Shown here: positions 22,110-33,116 of the stretch, piece by piece | Position numbering within the stretch: position 1 is the first letter of the stretch | Layout: every line of letters starts with the position of its first letter | Source of the DNA: Laccaria trichodermophora | Taxonomy: Eukaryota > Basidiomycota > Agaricomycetes > Agaricales > Hydnangiaceae | NCBI GenBank assembly: GCA_018417955.1 | Contig: JACTVC010000027.1 | Location: 744,001-808,000, forward strand | Reading direction: 5' to 3' | Length of the DNA: 64,000 bases | Made by a program: the position numbers and the translations under genes | Notes under the pieces: model-generated | Database searches by the model: none | Told to the model about the DNA's origin: nothing | The model's input: the letters and a program-made list of their open reading frames with translations, nothing else

Positions 22110-24945
22110 CAATGCGAATAAGCTATTGCGATCATCGCGTCGTTCAAAAACGCCCCAAGCGCTGAGGCACTTGACTCTCACACGCCTCTTCGTTTTTTTT
22201 TTTTTCAGGAGCTCATCCAAGTAAGATTCAATACGGACTGCGGGGATTCTTGGAATATAAGTAGCTAGTCAACATACCCTGACCACGGGAAGTTCCTGTT
22301 GGTCAGCACTCAGGAACACATTTCCTGAGCTTAAAAGTTCGAACAGGTACCTTACAAGTTACCCTTTTAAAACCACGATCCAAATCTGACAAAATACCTC
22401 TCTACAGGTTTTGATGCCAAAGTCAAACGTGAGGTTGAGTGATTATTATGCTTTATCTTTTGTCACAACCTAGGAATTGAATTCACAATAGAGATCCTCG
22501 AAAGACTATAAGCAAATTTGGTTTGAGAAATGATCGTCAGCTACCTGGTTCTCGGCTCTACCCGAGCAACGTATACATATCTCCCTTGATGGCATCCTCC
22601 AACATCGCGCCTGAGCAGGCCTGAGCGAGTGAAATCTGGGAAGATCATACAACAGAGAATATAAAACCTCGAGGTCGATTCCGAAGCATCCTTACGTTCA
22701 TTCCGATTGAGTTCCCCAAACCCTCGACCTCAAGGTCGTTCATACTTATGGCCGACGCTACTCCAGTTCCACAAATCGTGCTCAACAATACGTGCGTACT
22801 AATCAATCTAATATTATCAACGCACCTGACCTCTCTCTCACAACACAGTTTGGGCGCGGCTTTTATCGGAGTTGTCGTTTCTGGATGGTAAGCCTGAGTG
22901 ATCATGGTAGCATTTTATAACCGTTTTGCTGACCGCTCGATAGCCTTTTTGGGGGTTTGAATCCTCTTTTTTCCTTCGCCGTTCTCAAAAATTTGACGGC
23001 GTCATCCTAGTTTCTTGTGTTCAAGCGTGGTACTACTTTGTCCACCAAAGCGATCGATGGCCACTGAAAGCCCTAGTAGATATTGACGTTGAAATTTGCT
23101 TCTCCCTTGAGCTGATCATCTTCAATGCATAGGTTTCGTGTGTGATGCTCACCGACACCATACATCAAGGTCTCATCATGCACAGTAGTAAATCATCCCG
23201 ACTTGATCGCCGTACGTTATTTGACGATTTCCTGCAGTCTACACCTATACCATCACGAACTGGGGCAATGTGGATATTCTTGGCGAGCTCGTTCCGTACG
23301 CAATGATGCTTCTGTCTCCAACACTCACTTGTTGATCTTATGAATACAGGACACTGTTGGTTGAGGTCGCGTTTAATGTGAGTCTCCCAATCGTTTGTAT
23401 GGTTGGGCGACCTGAATCACAGTTTGCTGGTAGGGATTGACCACGTTTTTGGTGCAATGGTGAGCCCTTTCTGCAGGCTCTAGTTTATGTGTTGAGCATC
23501 CTTTGTTCATTGGGTTCTGTCACGTCGTAGTTTCCTTGCAATGCGAATCTGGCGATGTCAGTTTCCTTTCACTTGAACTTTCTCACCATTAAATTAAATT
23601 TGCAGTGAGCGATAGAAATGTGTGGCTCATGCTCATTGTTGTGTGTGCTCATTTTTAAGCAGTGGACTGCGGCTAAAAGTGGCACAGGTGTTACTTATCT
23701 TGGGGGAGTTTGGTTTGTTATCGTTAGTTGCTTTTCTTGGGCACCTTTTTACCCAATTGCGCAACAGGAGTCAACATAGGTCTCTAACAGTCCCATCTTC
23801 TGATTTAAAATTATTGACTTGATTAACTCAACTAGCGTATACGATCATATCGTAAGTGACCTACGTCCTAACCTGCCTCAATGGTAGTAACCAGCACGCA
23901 CAGGTTGAGATTCAAAACCGTCGTTCAACTCGAGCACCTCCAAGTGAGGAGTAATTAATCGAAGACTTTCTATTTTTTTAACACCAATTTCCCTTCCAAT
24001 TGATAGCCCTTATCGCTCTCGAGCAATGCCCTAGGAGCTGTCGGCGACCTCGTCATCGCCGCCTCATTATGCACACTGCTACACCGCTCTCGCACTGGTT
24101 TCCACAGGTATGGTTAATTGTCCCGCTCCCCTCTCGGCATAGCCTAACGCGCTCTCACCCAGATCGGATACGATCATTACTAAACTTGTATGTGCTCATT
24201 CTCTGATTTCTCCCGGCTTGAATGAACATTGCGCAGATAGTTTTCTCCATCAATACAGGCCTTCTCACCAGGTAAGCCCATGTCACCAAGCTCCTTGAGG
24301 CAGTCTCATGGATTGCATACAGCCTTTGTGCCTTAGCTTCCCTCGTTTCGGTACGTTTTTCTTTCTTCTTTCAAAGATGGAATGTAGTGATAAAGCATTC
24401 ATCACTAGACCCTCGCGGGGCCGACAACTTTTTATTATATCACCTTTTTTTTCTGCATAGGACGCCGTAAGATCTGCTTTCTCTGTTTGCTGCAGTCAAT
24501 ATACTAACAACAAAGATAGTATATACAAACTCCTTGCTCGCAACGCTCAATGCGCGGAAGAGGATTCGTGAACTGTCCGACGACGTTCAAAGCAGTGGAA
24601 ATAATATATCTCTAAGCTCGTTAGGAAAGGACAGAAGGATTTCATCTGGTCGGGTAGGTCTCGTCGTCTTGAGTCAAGTCTGCTTCCTATTGATGTAACG
24701 TATCCAGCAACAGCAGAATATCTCAATCATGATTGAAACAAAAAAAGAGTTCGATACGGGTTCTGGGAACAATGTGGAAAAAGGTTTGGATGTAAAAGTG
24801 GCAAGTCTCGCATCCATGTCTGCTTGCGCGCGCGACAGCTTATTTCTTTACAGAGTTCTGGATACATGGGGGTAGAACCTGAGTATAAATCAGCATGAAG
24901 CGTGCTTCACTTGAAGCATGGTGTACGGACTTTGATTGAGGTTGA
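22110..24945 (+). repeat. Segmental duplication carrying the first DUF6534 gene
   Basis: Same-orientation counterpart of about 45500-48083. Homology covers upstream sequence (AGCTCATCCAAGTAAGATTCAA versus its relative at about 45575), all exons and introns, and about 70 bp past the stop codon. Confidence 0.8.
22748..24875 (+). CDS. DUF6534 multi-pass membrane protein, copy 1
   Basis: Starts MADATPVPQIVLNNT; about 21 exons, each confirmed by the matching exon in copy 2 at 45915. Ordered segments: LGAAFIGVVVSG, CLFG, VSCVQAWYYFVHQSDRWPLK, TDTIHQGLIMHS, IYTYTITNWGNVDILGELVP, TLLVEVAFN, GLTTFLVQC, FLAMRIWRLSDRNVWLM, VLLILGEFGVNIAYTIIS, LSLSSNALGAVGDLVIAAS, LLHRSRTGFHRSDTIITKL, FSINTGLLTSLCALASLVS, TFYYITFFFCIGRLYTNSLL, ATLNARKRIREL. 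The HRSDT, NTGLLTS and YTNSLLATLNAR motifs are diagnostic of the fungal DUF6534 family, predicted with seven helices and found in large numbers in mushrooms. Function unknown; receptor-like by topology. Contains exons of only 11, 12 and 16 bases. Tail is Lys/Glu-rich; stop at 24873-24875. Confidence 0.85.
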
Positions 24946-27790
24946 ATGCATAGAATGAACGCCAATGGATAAAATCCGGCATGAAGGACTTCGACAACTG
25001 AAAAAAATACTTACCTCTGACTGCAAGAACAATGAACTCAAAATAACATAGAATAAAACGCGAATACCCACTTTAGCTCTGTCCAACCGCAGATAATGGA
25101 GACGAATGCTAATCTTTCAAACAGAGCCTCTGTAACCTGAAAGAGAACAGATTGTGACATGAATGATCAGTACCCACAAAAGAAGCTCGGATAATAGCAA
25201 TGTTAAGCGCAAGGCTCTGGCAGTCTGAACAACCGCATTGCCCAACCTTGGATCTTTCAATCGAGTCAAGTATCTGCTAAGCATCGAAAAAAAATAAACG
25301 AAAAGTCTTTCTACCATAACCCAGAACCTCTCCAGCGCTCGTCATCGGACCTACTAGAGGGCATGTCATCAGCACCTACTCAAGTCAGTCCAGCAACGTG
25401 GACATAAATCCATCACATACCTCTTGATCCCTTCTCAACTCGCCCCGGAACCCCAATTGGCAATCCCAGCCCCACCCCAACCAAAAAGAATCGCGAGCCT
25501 CGTCGGCGTGGGGTTCCCCGTCGGTTGAATCACAGACGCAAGTGCACATGCGGGTTTTATAAATCAGCGTGCTCAGCAAGGAACGGGCCAACCACGATGG
25601 ACGATGATTTAATGACGGATGCACTTGTTCTTGTTCTTGACCTTGTAATTCTGATTGTGATTGAACCTGAGGGGATGATAATCAAGGCCATTCAACAACG
25701 ACCCCGACCTCGATTCCACTTCCCCGTGGTTAGTAGTAGTAGCAAGAGTATCCGAAAGGAGAGCCTGCAAGGTCGATGCCTTCCTACAAAGCGCAGACGG
25801 GAGTGGTATGAGTATGGGTGTGGGTATGGCCCGTATAGATGGTGCCTGTAATGAACCTGGAGCCTGTACGTCTAATGATGTTCGTGAATTAACAAGGGAA
25901 GACGATGGCGTGCGGTCAGATAGACCGCCTATTGGTTTCGAGGAACCACACGATTGCGTGTCTGGACTCTGCCCTTGGCGCGTGAGAAGGCGAAAAATCG
26001 TGAGGTTAGCCGTTGTGAGCGTGTAGATGTTGAGCTAGAGCGTGGTGAAGATGTTTCCGGTGGGGGCGGAGAAGGGAATGATTCAGAGACGAGAGGCAGT
26101 CTCAAGGGCGAAGTATACGTATTGTCTTGGCTAATGGGCCATAATGAAGGGAAGGGCATGACAACATCGGCGACATCATCACTAGCAACAGTGGAAGGCA
26201 TAACATTAGTCGACATATCATCCTGCTGCGAGAAGAAGGATTTGTCTACTACACTCACCTATGTCAGCCCCAAACCCAAAGATACAATGTACCCCCCAGC
26301 GCATCCACATCTTTCCTATCCATATCCACAATCGTTATCCCCTGCATCACCTCCATGTTAGCAGCCCTAGCTATAGGAAGCTTCGTCGACGCCCTAGTGG
26401 CCAACGGATTCCCTGGTTCCGTTCAGCAAACACGATGGATACGCTCGTAGTCGTAGGTGGGGTTTGCTTGCGCAGCCTGAGTGTGTGTGGCAGTCGGTGT
26501 GTTCTTGGGGTTGTGTGGTTACCAGGAGGCGCTGTATTGCTGCGGAATTATTTAAAACTTCTTCGATCCAGCACTTGTGACACGTGTATAGCGTCGCCTT
26601 CCAAATCGGGAATTTTCGGGGGAGTCCGGTCTGCCTCTCATATCCAGTTGAACTCATATCCATAAGCAGTCGCATTGACAACCACACCGAACCCAGATTA
26701 ACAAATGAGGTTCAGGAGGAGGCCTTCCGGATACATTTCCGGACACCATCGTGATTTCTTGACTGTTACGTTCACAGAATTTTTTCTTGCACCAGCGGAG
26801 AATGGGCGGGAGAATGGGATCGATATGATCTGTGTTACGAATAGGTAAGTATACAAAAAGACCAGGACATGCGAAGCAGTGGCCCACATGCCACAAACGA
26901 AACGAACAACGCTTCAGTGCAGGGCAAAATCAAGGGTCATTTGACTATTGGAGAATGAGCCGCACTTTGTACGCCACCAAAAAACGGCGGGAATGGGAGA
27001 GGTTGTTGGAGGTGTCGATTTGAGTCAGGGTCAGAAGTCAAGAAGGTGCAGCACTTGCAAATTGAGTTCAGCTGCGGAGCTTACCGATCATTGTGGTGAT
27101 TTGTCTGTTCCCGGCAGTTCGTAGTTTACATACTTTTGATGCTGAAGCGCACTTTGGCATGTGCATATAATTTCGCCTCAAAGAGCTACAAGTTTCAAGC
27201 GGCCAATGCAGAGAATGTGAGGCCGAAATTATCTGCCAACATTAGTCGCTGACGGGACACAAACAATTCTTGACATAAAAAAATTCTGAAGCTTATTTTG
27301 TCAACAAAGTTCTTGAGAGATACATTGAAAGGATCTACTTTTGTTGCCTGTGCGCGAAGCGCGAGTCACCGACATGTCAAATTTTCACCAAAGCATCTTT
27401 CCGAGATGCAAATCTCTTGACCCGGTCATAGGACCGGTAACGTTAGTTGTTCTTATCCAAATTCCTGATAATGCCGCCAAGGTGGTTGTAATTGACGTAT
27501 GAAGCCATTCCCTTTCGCTCTGGTCCGGTGAAAGGCCTGTGGAGAGTTCCCCGCCACACTGGCTGTTGCACAATGCGGCGGTTTTTCGCCGCACTTTCGA
27601 ATTTAGAAACTTTCTGGTTGTCCGAGATAACAGGACCGGTAAGTTCCACGTACAGGTTACCCGGCGTCTACGTATGACGCCAAAACGATTCCCAATACCG
27701 CCAAAAAGGTCCAGGTGCACAGTTCCCGTGGAATCCCATAAACCATCACATCCTGCGTTGAGAGCAACATAAATAGAATGTGCAAGTCCC
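24946..27790. other. Unresolved region between DUF6534 copy 1 and zinc-finger gene B
   Basis: Scattered open frames on both strands (for example minus 26258-25929, minus 26896-26654, plus 26340-26450 reading hydrophobic ITSMLAALAIGSFVDALVAN) but no domain and no convincing exon chain. Possibly one decayed membrane-protein gene. Treated as unannotated. Confidence 0.35.
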
Positions 27791-27796
27791 AACATC

Positions 27797-27802
27797 TATA
27801 AA
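27797..27802 (+). promoter_or_regulatory. TATA box of zinc-finger gene B
   Basis: TATAAA 44 bp before the ATG at 27841, equivalent to the box in the other four members. Confidence 0.55.
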
Positions 27803-27840
27803 GCAAAGAGAACCCCCAGCAGTAAGCCCCCAACCTCCCC

Positions 27841-28477
27841 ATGCATGCAAACACTTACTCCTCTCCTTTGGTATCACCCCCGTTCTATTCCCAGCCGTTT
27901 CAAAGGATGCCGTCCGCTGATTTCGCCACTTTTGAGATTGGAGCAATGGAACCACCTTTGTTAGCGTCCCCACGATATCAACATCTTCATGCAATGCACA
28001 CGCCGTTCCATTTCATACCAGACCAGCTGCGAGGTATGGAGTCGCTTTAGAATGCCGTGGCTATAGCCTTACCATTACCAGTTCCAGAATTTGGACAGGG
28101 CGATGTGATCAACCCTACTGGCAATCAGCCACCCATGTCGCAAACTTACCCGACCGTCTCCGGAGCTTGTGCAGCGGGGCCACTTCCCCGTCCGGTGGTT
28201 GCGTCGCCAGCACAGATTTCTGCAGCAAATAGACGCAGAACCAAACCCACACCTGGGAGATTTGTGTGCGTCGTTTGCCCACAAGATTTTACCACCCAGC
28301 ACAATCTACGGAGTTAGCACTCTTTTTTCTTTTTTTTTTCCAGAACATCGGGTCTAATTGAACTTTGAATCAGATCATATCAACTCTCACCTGAAGAAAA
28401 AAGACCACAAATGCGGTAGCTGCGGGAAAAGCTTCACAACGAGGTCTTCTTTAAATCGCCATTCCAAGAAGTATTGA
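27841..28477 (+). CDS. Zinc-finger protein, family member B (truncated last finger)
   Basis: Three exons: 27841-28033, 28082-28312, 28374-28477. The N-terminal C-x2-C-x6-C-x-C module of the other members is missing (MHANTYSSPLVSPPFYSQ). Shared parts are MPSADFATFEIG, the ANRRRT linker and finger 1 (FVCVVCPQDFTTQHNLRNHI). Finger 2 (KCGSCGKSFTTRSSLNRH) ends SKKY and then TGA: the final zinc ligand Cys has become Tyr and the next codon, CGA in member C, is TGA. The ancestral reading would have run to TAG at 28502. Probably non-functional or on the way there. Confidence 0.7.
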
Positions 28478-28504
28478 GCGAATACTGAGGCTCTGGCTGC
28501 GTAG

Positions 28505-31500
28505 AAGCATTCATGCCCTAGGCCTGTAAAAATTGCACGCCTTTCCCGTCTGTTTTGTATATAGATTTTCTATTCTGACACAACACCGTTTCCTGTAGAC
28601 ATCTTCATCATGTTACGTTTAAAGAGTGTACTTTGTACTTACCCAGCCTCTTCCCAGTGGCCGTCTAAATGTCGTCGCCTGTCGAATATATTTTATAACC
28701 CCGCACGGCGCCAGCGAGCCACTCGTGGATTCTGTTGCCCCTCTGGAATGCGAAGGCGGATCCGTTGAGGTGAAGGGACAAGAATCACAAGATCAATTTT
28801 TGTGGTCATTATGTAATGTTTTCAATGTTTGGCTCCCATCTTCTGGAAGTAACAAGAAAATATTAGCGACTTGACTTCAACAGTGACCCAAAAACCGCGC
28901 TTACTAGTAGCTGTCGAATCGATGCACGAGGTGAGGAGATTGTCGAGATATCTACCCGAAATAACGTTGACGTCTGTAACTCTCAAACTGAACAGAGCGA
29001 AGAGATTGGTTACTCACCGAATTCTTCGTAATTGGTTCTACAGTGCCTATCCGCGACGCGCGTATCCACCACCCTGCTGAGTGCTTAGGCTCATCGTCCT
29101 TCTAAGGACCATCTACTTACTCTCTACATTTTCTCCATCTTCTTTCCCTCTAACTCTCATCGTCATCAATAACTCTCCCTACCCTACTCAAAACTTCATT
29201 TTCCGCCCATCTACCCGGCGTTTCCGACCCATGCCGACCACCACACCACAGGCGCTTGCGACGCATCCCATTTTTGCGAAACGCATCTCCTCATGTTTCG
29301 CATGATCCTTTGCACCATACAACTGGAGGTTCCTCCCGCAGAACACGGTCACAGAGTGGAAAACATTGGTGGATTTATTGCTGTGGGCTTCGTTGTCAGT
29401 TGAATATAACGGAGGATGGGAGAATAGCGTGGAGTGAGAAGGTGTATGAGTATGTTGAAATTGAGAGGTTGCTCCAGACAATGTTGGAGAAGGCTGGGTA
29501 GGTTCTTTAAGGTCTTGAGATACCAAATTGATATTTTTTTTTGCCTAGATCGCGTATATAACCTTTGCATGTCCATCGTCCTAACGGTTCTATCGTTAAG
29601 TATCTTCCGCAGTCGATTCCACTGTCTCACTCCCCGACCAAACACCTTCCCCTCAAGGAGAGGCGTCCTCCCATATTGGCATCGCCACCATCGATAACCA
29701 ATGACACTACACCATGTCGGCGTACGTTTCTCTCACCTATACAGTGTCTTTCTGACATTCGACACCGCAGATAGGATTGTGCTCAAATATCCCATTCGTT
29801 CCAGGACTTCCTCTCCTCCACTTCCATGTCTGCATTCTCTTACCAGCTTCTACATAGCGTCGCGCACGGTACCACCGCCATCATGAGATCTTCACGTGAA
29901 GTTGATGCCAAAACTACTTTGTGAGGAGGAACAAGGAGATTCCGAGGTAATACTTGAAATGGAGAGAGCAGCTCAGCGGATATGTTGTTGAGGTTGAGCA
30001 GGGAATGACGAGTACGATTCGTGGGTTCGTGAGATGGTCGAACTGATTCAACTCATCAGTTTAGGATCAACGCGGCTGCCGCACTTCCAACAACGCCGCC
30101 ACTGACGACTCGTCATTGCACGCGTCAGGGGATTCCAACACTAAAGTTACCCGGACCTTGACATAGAGCGAGTAAGTCATCCATTGTCAAGTCGTTTCCA
30201 CAAATTAATCTTGCCCTGTGTTTTCTGCAGATTCCATCTCTCGCGGTACGCAACACATGTACCAATCTTGACAAGCATCCGCGAACGACCAGAGGGCAGG
30301 AAAATGTGGCCAAGACATACACTGTATATTGTATCTCACTTTCCCGCGGTGTAACTTTACACTTGTAGACCCTATACCCGACTTACGCTTTTTTGATGTC
30401 GACTTCGACAGCGACCCCCGATGTGGCTCTTATCTCGTGAACAACCGGAACAACAAGGGCACAGGAATTTGGATGGCAGAGATGGGGACGGAGAATGGCA
30501 AGAAATAAGACGGAACACATGACGTGACGATTCAGAAGAGTTTTCTTAGCACAGAGTATGTGATTTCAGCATTTCATCAAGTTCCATTATCTGAGGTCCC
30601 AATTCGACGCCCAGAGGTCTGGAGACTGGAAGTCTAAACACGAGGGGCCATCCAGCTACGCCTCAGCAATACCCTCGCTAGATAGAATCTTGTCTCGCGG
30701 GGGATGGTGAGGTTACTCTCCCAGTTTTCCACCAAATTTGTTTGTCTTAGGCCCAAGTTAAATGCTCAGACATCAGCATTCTCTCAGTAAATGGGATTCT
30801 GTCTCGAAGGAAGACGAAATGGAACGGGGTGAGGTAGGTCCCCCGGATGTTACCAACTTTCGTTGTCTTACGATGCAATTAAACGCACAGATGTTAAGTC
30901 AATGGTTCGGTTTGGTTTTCCGGCGTTTTCACTGGGAGCTTAAGGATCGGTCAGGTAGAGACACTTGCACAATGTCCCAAGTGAGTTTTACCGGCGCCAG
31001 AGGTTCAACAAGACTCTCCATTTATATCCCGACTGAGATTGATTCTGCTAGCAGCACTCTGTCCGTCGTCCTTACTGTATCGGGCGTTGGCTCTGTTGTC
31101 CAACGGCCACGAGAGAATGTGAGTGTATTTTGATTGGACATAGCTTGATGACGTATCGATGCTCTATCATAGCTGCTTCTCCGATAAGATGGCCATGAAT
31201 ATAGGTATGGTTACTGGTGTGAGAGAAGATGGGGAGGTAAGATGTGGTCGGGTATACCCTAACAGGACGTACCGATGGATCTAGACCTCAAACATGGGTG
31301 TGACAATCAATGGGAATGAAAGCGATACGATGCTTGATAAACCCGGGTATCGAAGGTCTCGCTGTGTGAGAGGGGGTTTTTTCGGCCGAGCATTGCTTTC
31401 GGTATCTTGAATTTACAACTCGACAGCCCTTGCCACGATCCTGATCGATCCCTTATAGGCTAGTGAGCTGCCTGCGCGATGCTTGATAAATCTGTAAGAG

Positions 31501-32377
31501 GGGTATTGAAGGTCTCGCTGTGTTTCTGGAGCGTTGTGAGTGGGAGTTTTTTCGGCCCAGCGTTGCTTTTGGTATTTTGAATCTATAGCTTGACAGCGTT
31601 TGTCACGATCCTGATCAATCCGTTATAGGCTAGTGGATGTCGGCTGACCGTTGCAAACCGAGGACGCAGGTGAGCTTGATTGTGACATACTTGTTCCTTT
31701 ACTACTTCTCGCATCGTTCCCCAACGCAAATGTCGACCCGTTGCAGCCTCGTGTTAGTGCGAGTCAGGATAGGGGCAACTTCTTCTTACTCGTGTTTTAC
31801 CCTGAGTTTAGGATTCCGGCTTCAAAGATTTTCCTGCTCCAGACTGCTTGGGACGCCCTGCTTTCAACAACTTTACGTACGCCATCATATATTTCACCCC
31901 ATTGCACCATTTCTTAGGGCTGCGTTCTCTAACTAAAATACAACCTTGCATTGGTGGCGCGACCAGAATTAGAATGTATGCCCTCAAGCGGCACTTAACT
32001 GCCCCTCAGGAATATTTTTCCACGAAGGCTATTGACACACCAAGACACGTCAGATGATGTCATATTCCAGGGCCTAAAGGTAGCGCCCTATCAACTAGTA
32101 TATTCAGAACGGTGGAACGAATGTAGACACCTGTCACAAAAGTCCAAATGTGGCAAGAAAATGTACCGGAAAGTTATCATTCAAGCAACATTACAATAAC
32201 CTGATGGCCAGGGCAGTACACGTTTAGTCCTTGAAATGTAGTTATGCATAGAAGGATTGCCTGCCATCTAACTTTTATCAACGTGCACACTGCCATAAGA
32301 AATTGCAAGCCATATCGAATGTAACTAATGCTGCTTCAACAACATAAACAATCCAGGGTCAATGCTTGAACTCACGA
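28505..32377. other. Zinc-finger unit B downstream block, repeats and gene remains
   Basis: 28870-29400 is related to 33270-33780 behind member C, and 29985-30650 to 21060-21760 behind member A, so the duplication unit was originally larger than the gene. A plus-strand frame near 29300-29395 (VENIGGFIAVGFVVS) has a relative at 33655-33770. None is an intact gene. A 150-bp tandem duplication lies at 31330-31638. Nothing else recognised. Confidence 0.4.
31330..31638. repeat. 150-160 bp imperfect tandem duplication
   Basis: Two head-to-tail copies, each starting ATGCTTGATAAA and containing GAAGGTCTCGCTGTGT, TTTTTTCGGCC and TATAGGCTAGTG near the end. The second copy carries a short extra segment and several substitutions. 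Confidence 0.75.
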
Positions 32378-32383
32378 TATAAG
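32378..32383 (+). promoter_or_regulatory. TATA-like box of zinc-finger gene C
   Basis: TATAAG 47 bp before the ATG at 32425, at the position of TATAAA in the other four members. Confidence 0.5.
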
Positions 32384-32424
32384 GCAAGAACCCCCAGCAG
32401 TATCAATAAGCCACAAGCATCGCC

Positions 32425-33116
32425 ATGCAACCGGACACTCACTGCAACTTGTGCCTCTTCCCTCTGACATTATGCCCCTGCTATTCCCAGCTTTCCCGAA
32501 GAATGCCATCCATTGATTTCGCCACTTCCGAGATTGGAACCATGGAAAGACCAGCGGTAGCGTCGCCACAATATCAACATCTTCTTGCAATCCATACTCC
32601 GTTCAATTTCATGCAGGACCTGCCATCAGGTACGCACTCACTCTACAACGCCGTGGCTGAAGCTTGAAGCCTTACCATTACTAAGCTGTGCCAGAATTCG
32701 GCGAGGGCGACATGATCAACCTTATAGGACTCCGAGGTTACTGGCAGCCACTGTCGCCAACTGACGCGACCGTCTCCGGCGTTGGCGCAGCAGGGCCACC
32801 CCCCCAGCCAGTAGTCTCGTCGCCAGCACAGGTGTATGCAGCGAATAGACGCAGAACCAACCGTTCACCCAGGCGATTTGCGTGTAGCTTGTGCCCACGA
32901 GATTTCACCGCCAAGCACAATCTACGGAGTAAGCACTCTTTTTTTTTTTTGGCACGACCTCGAATCTAGTTTCACTTTGGGTCAGATCATATCAACTCTC
33001 ACCTGAAGAAAAAAGATCACAAATGCGGTAGTTGCGGGAAAAGCTTCGCGACGAGGTCCTCTTTGATTCGCCATTCTAAAAAGTGTCGAGCGAATACTGG
33101 TGCTCTAGCTGCGTAG
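32425..33116 (+). CDS. Small C2H2/C2HC zinc-finger protein, family member C
   Basis: Three exons: 32425-32629, 32686-32928, 32986-33116, about 192 residues. N-terminal C-x2-C-x6-C-x-C (CNLCLFPLTLCPC), then a segment shared only with member B (MPSIDFATSEIGTMERP), Pro-rich middle, ANRRRT linker, finger 1 (FACSLCPRDFTAKHNLRNHI) interrupted by the conserved intron, finger 2 (KCGSCGKSFATRSSLIRH, last ligand Cys in SKKC) and the tail ANTGALAA. Appears intact. B and C share exon structure (three exons, a longer first exon), whereas A, D and E have an extra intron, so B and C form a subgroup. Confidence 0.8.

Noticed and set aside
24946..27790. Possible membrane-protein gene on either strand
   Set aside because: Hydrophobic stretches exist but no consistent chain of splice sites and frames could be built.
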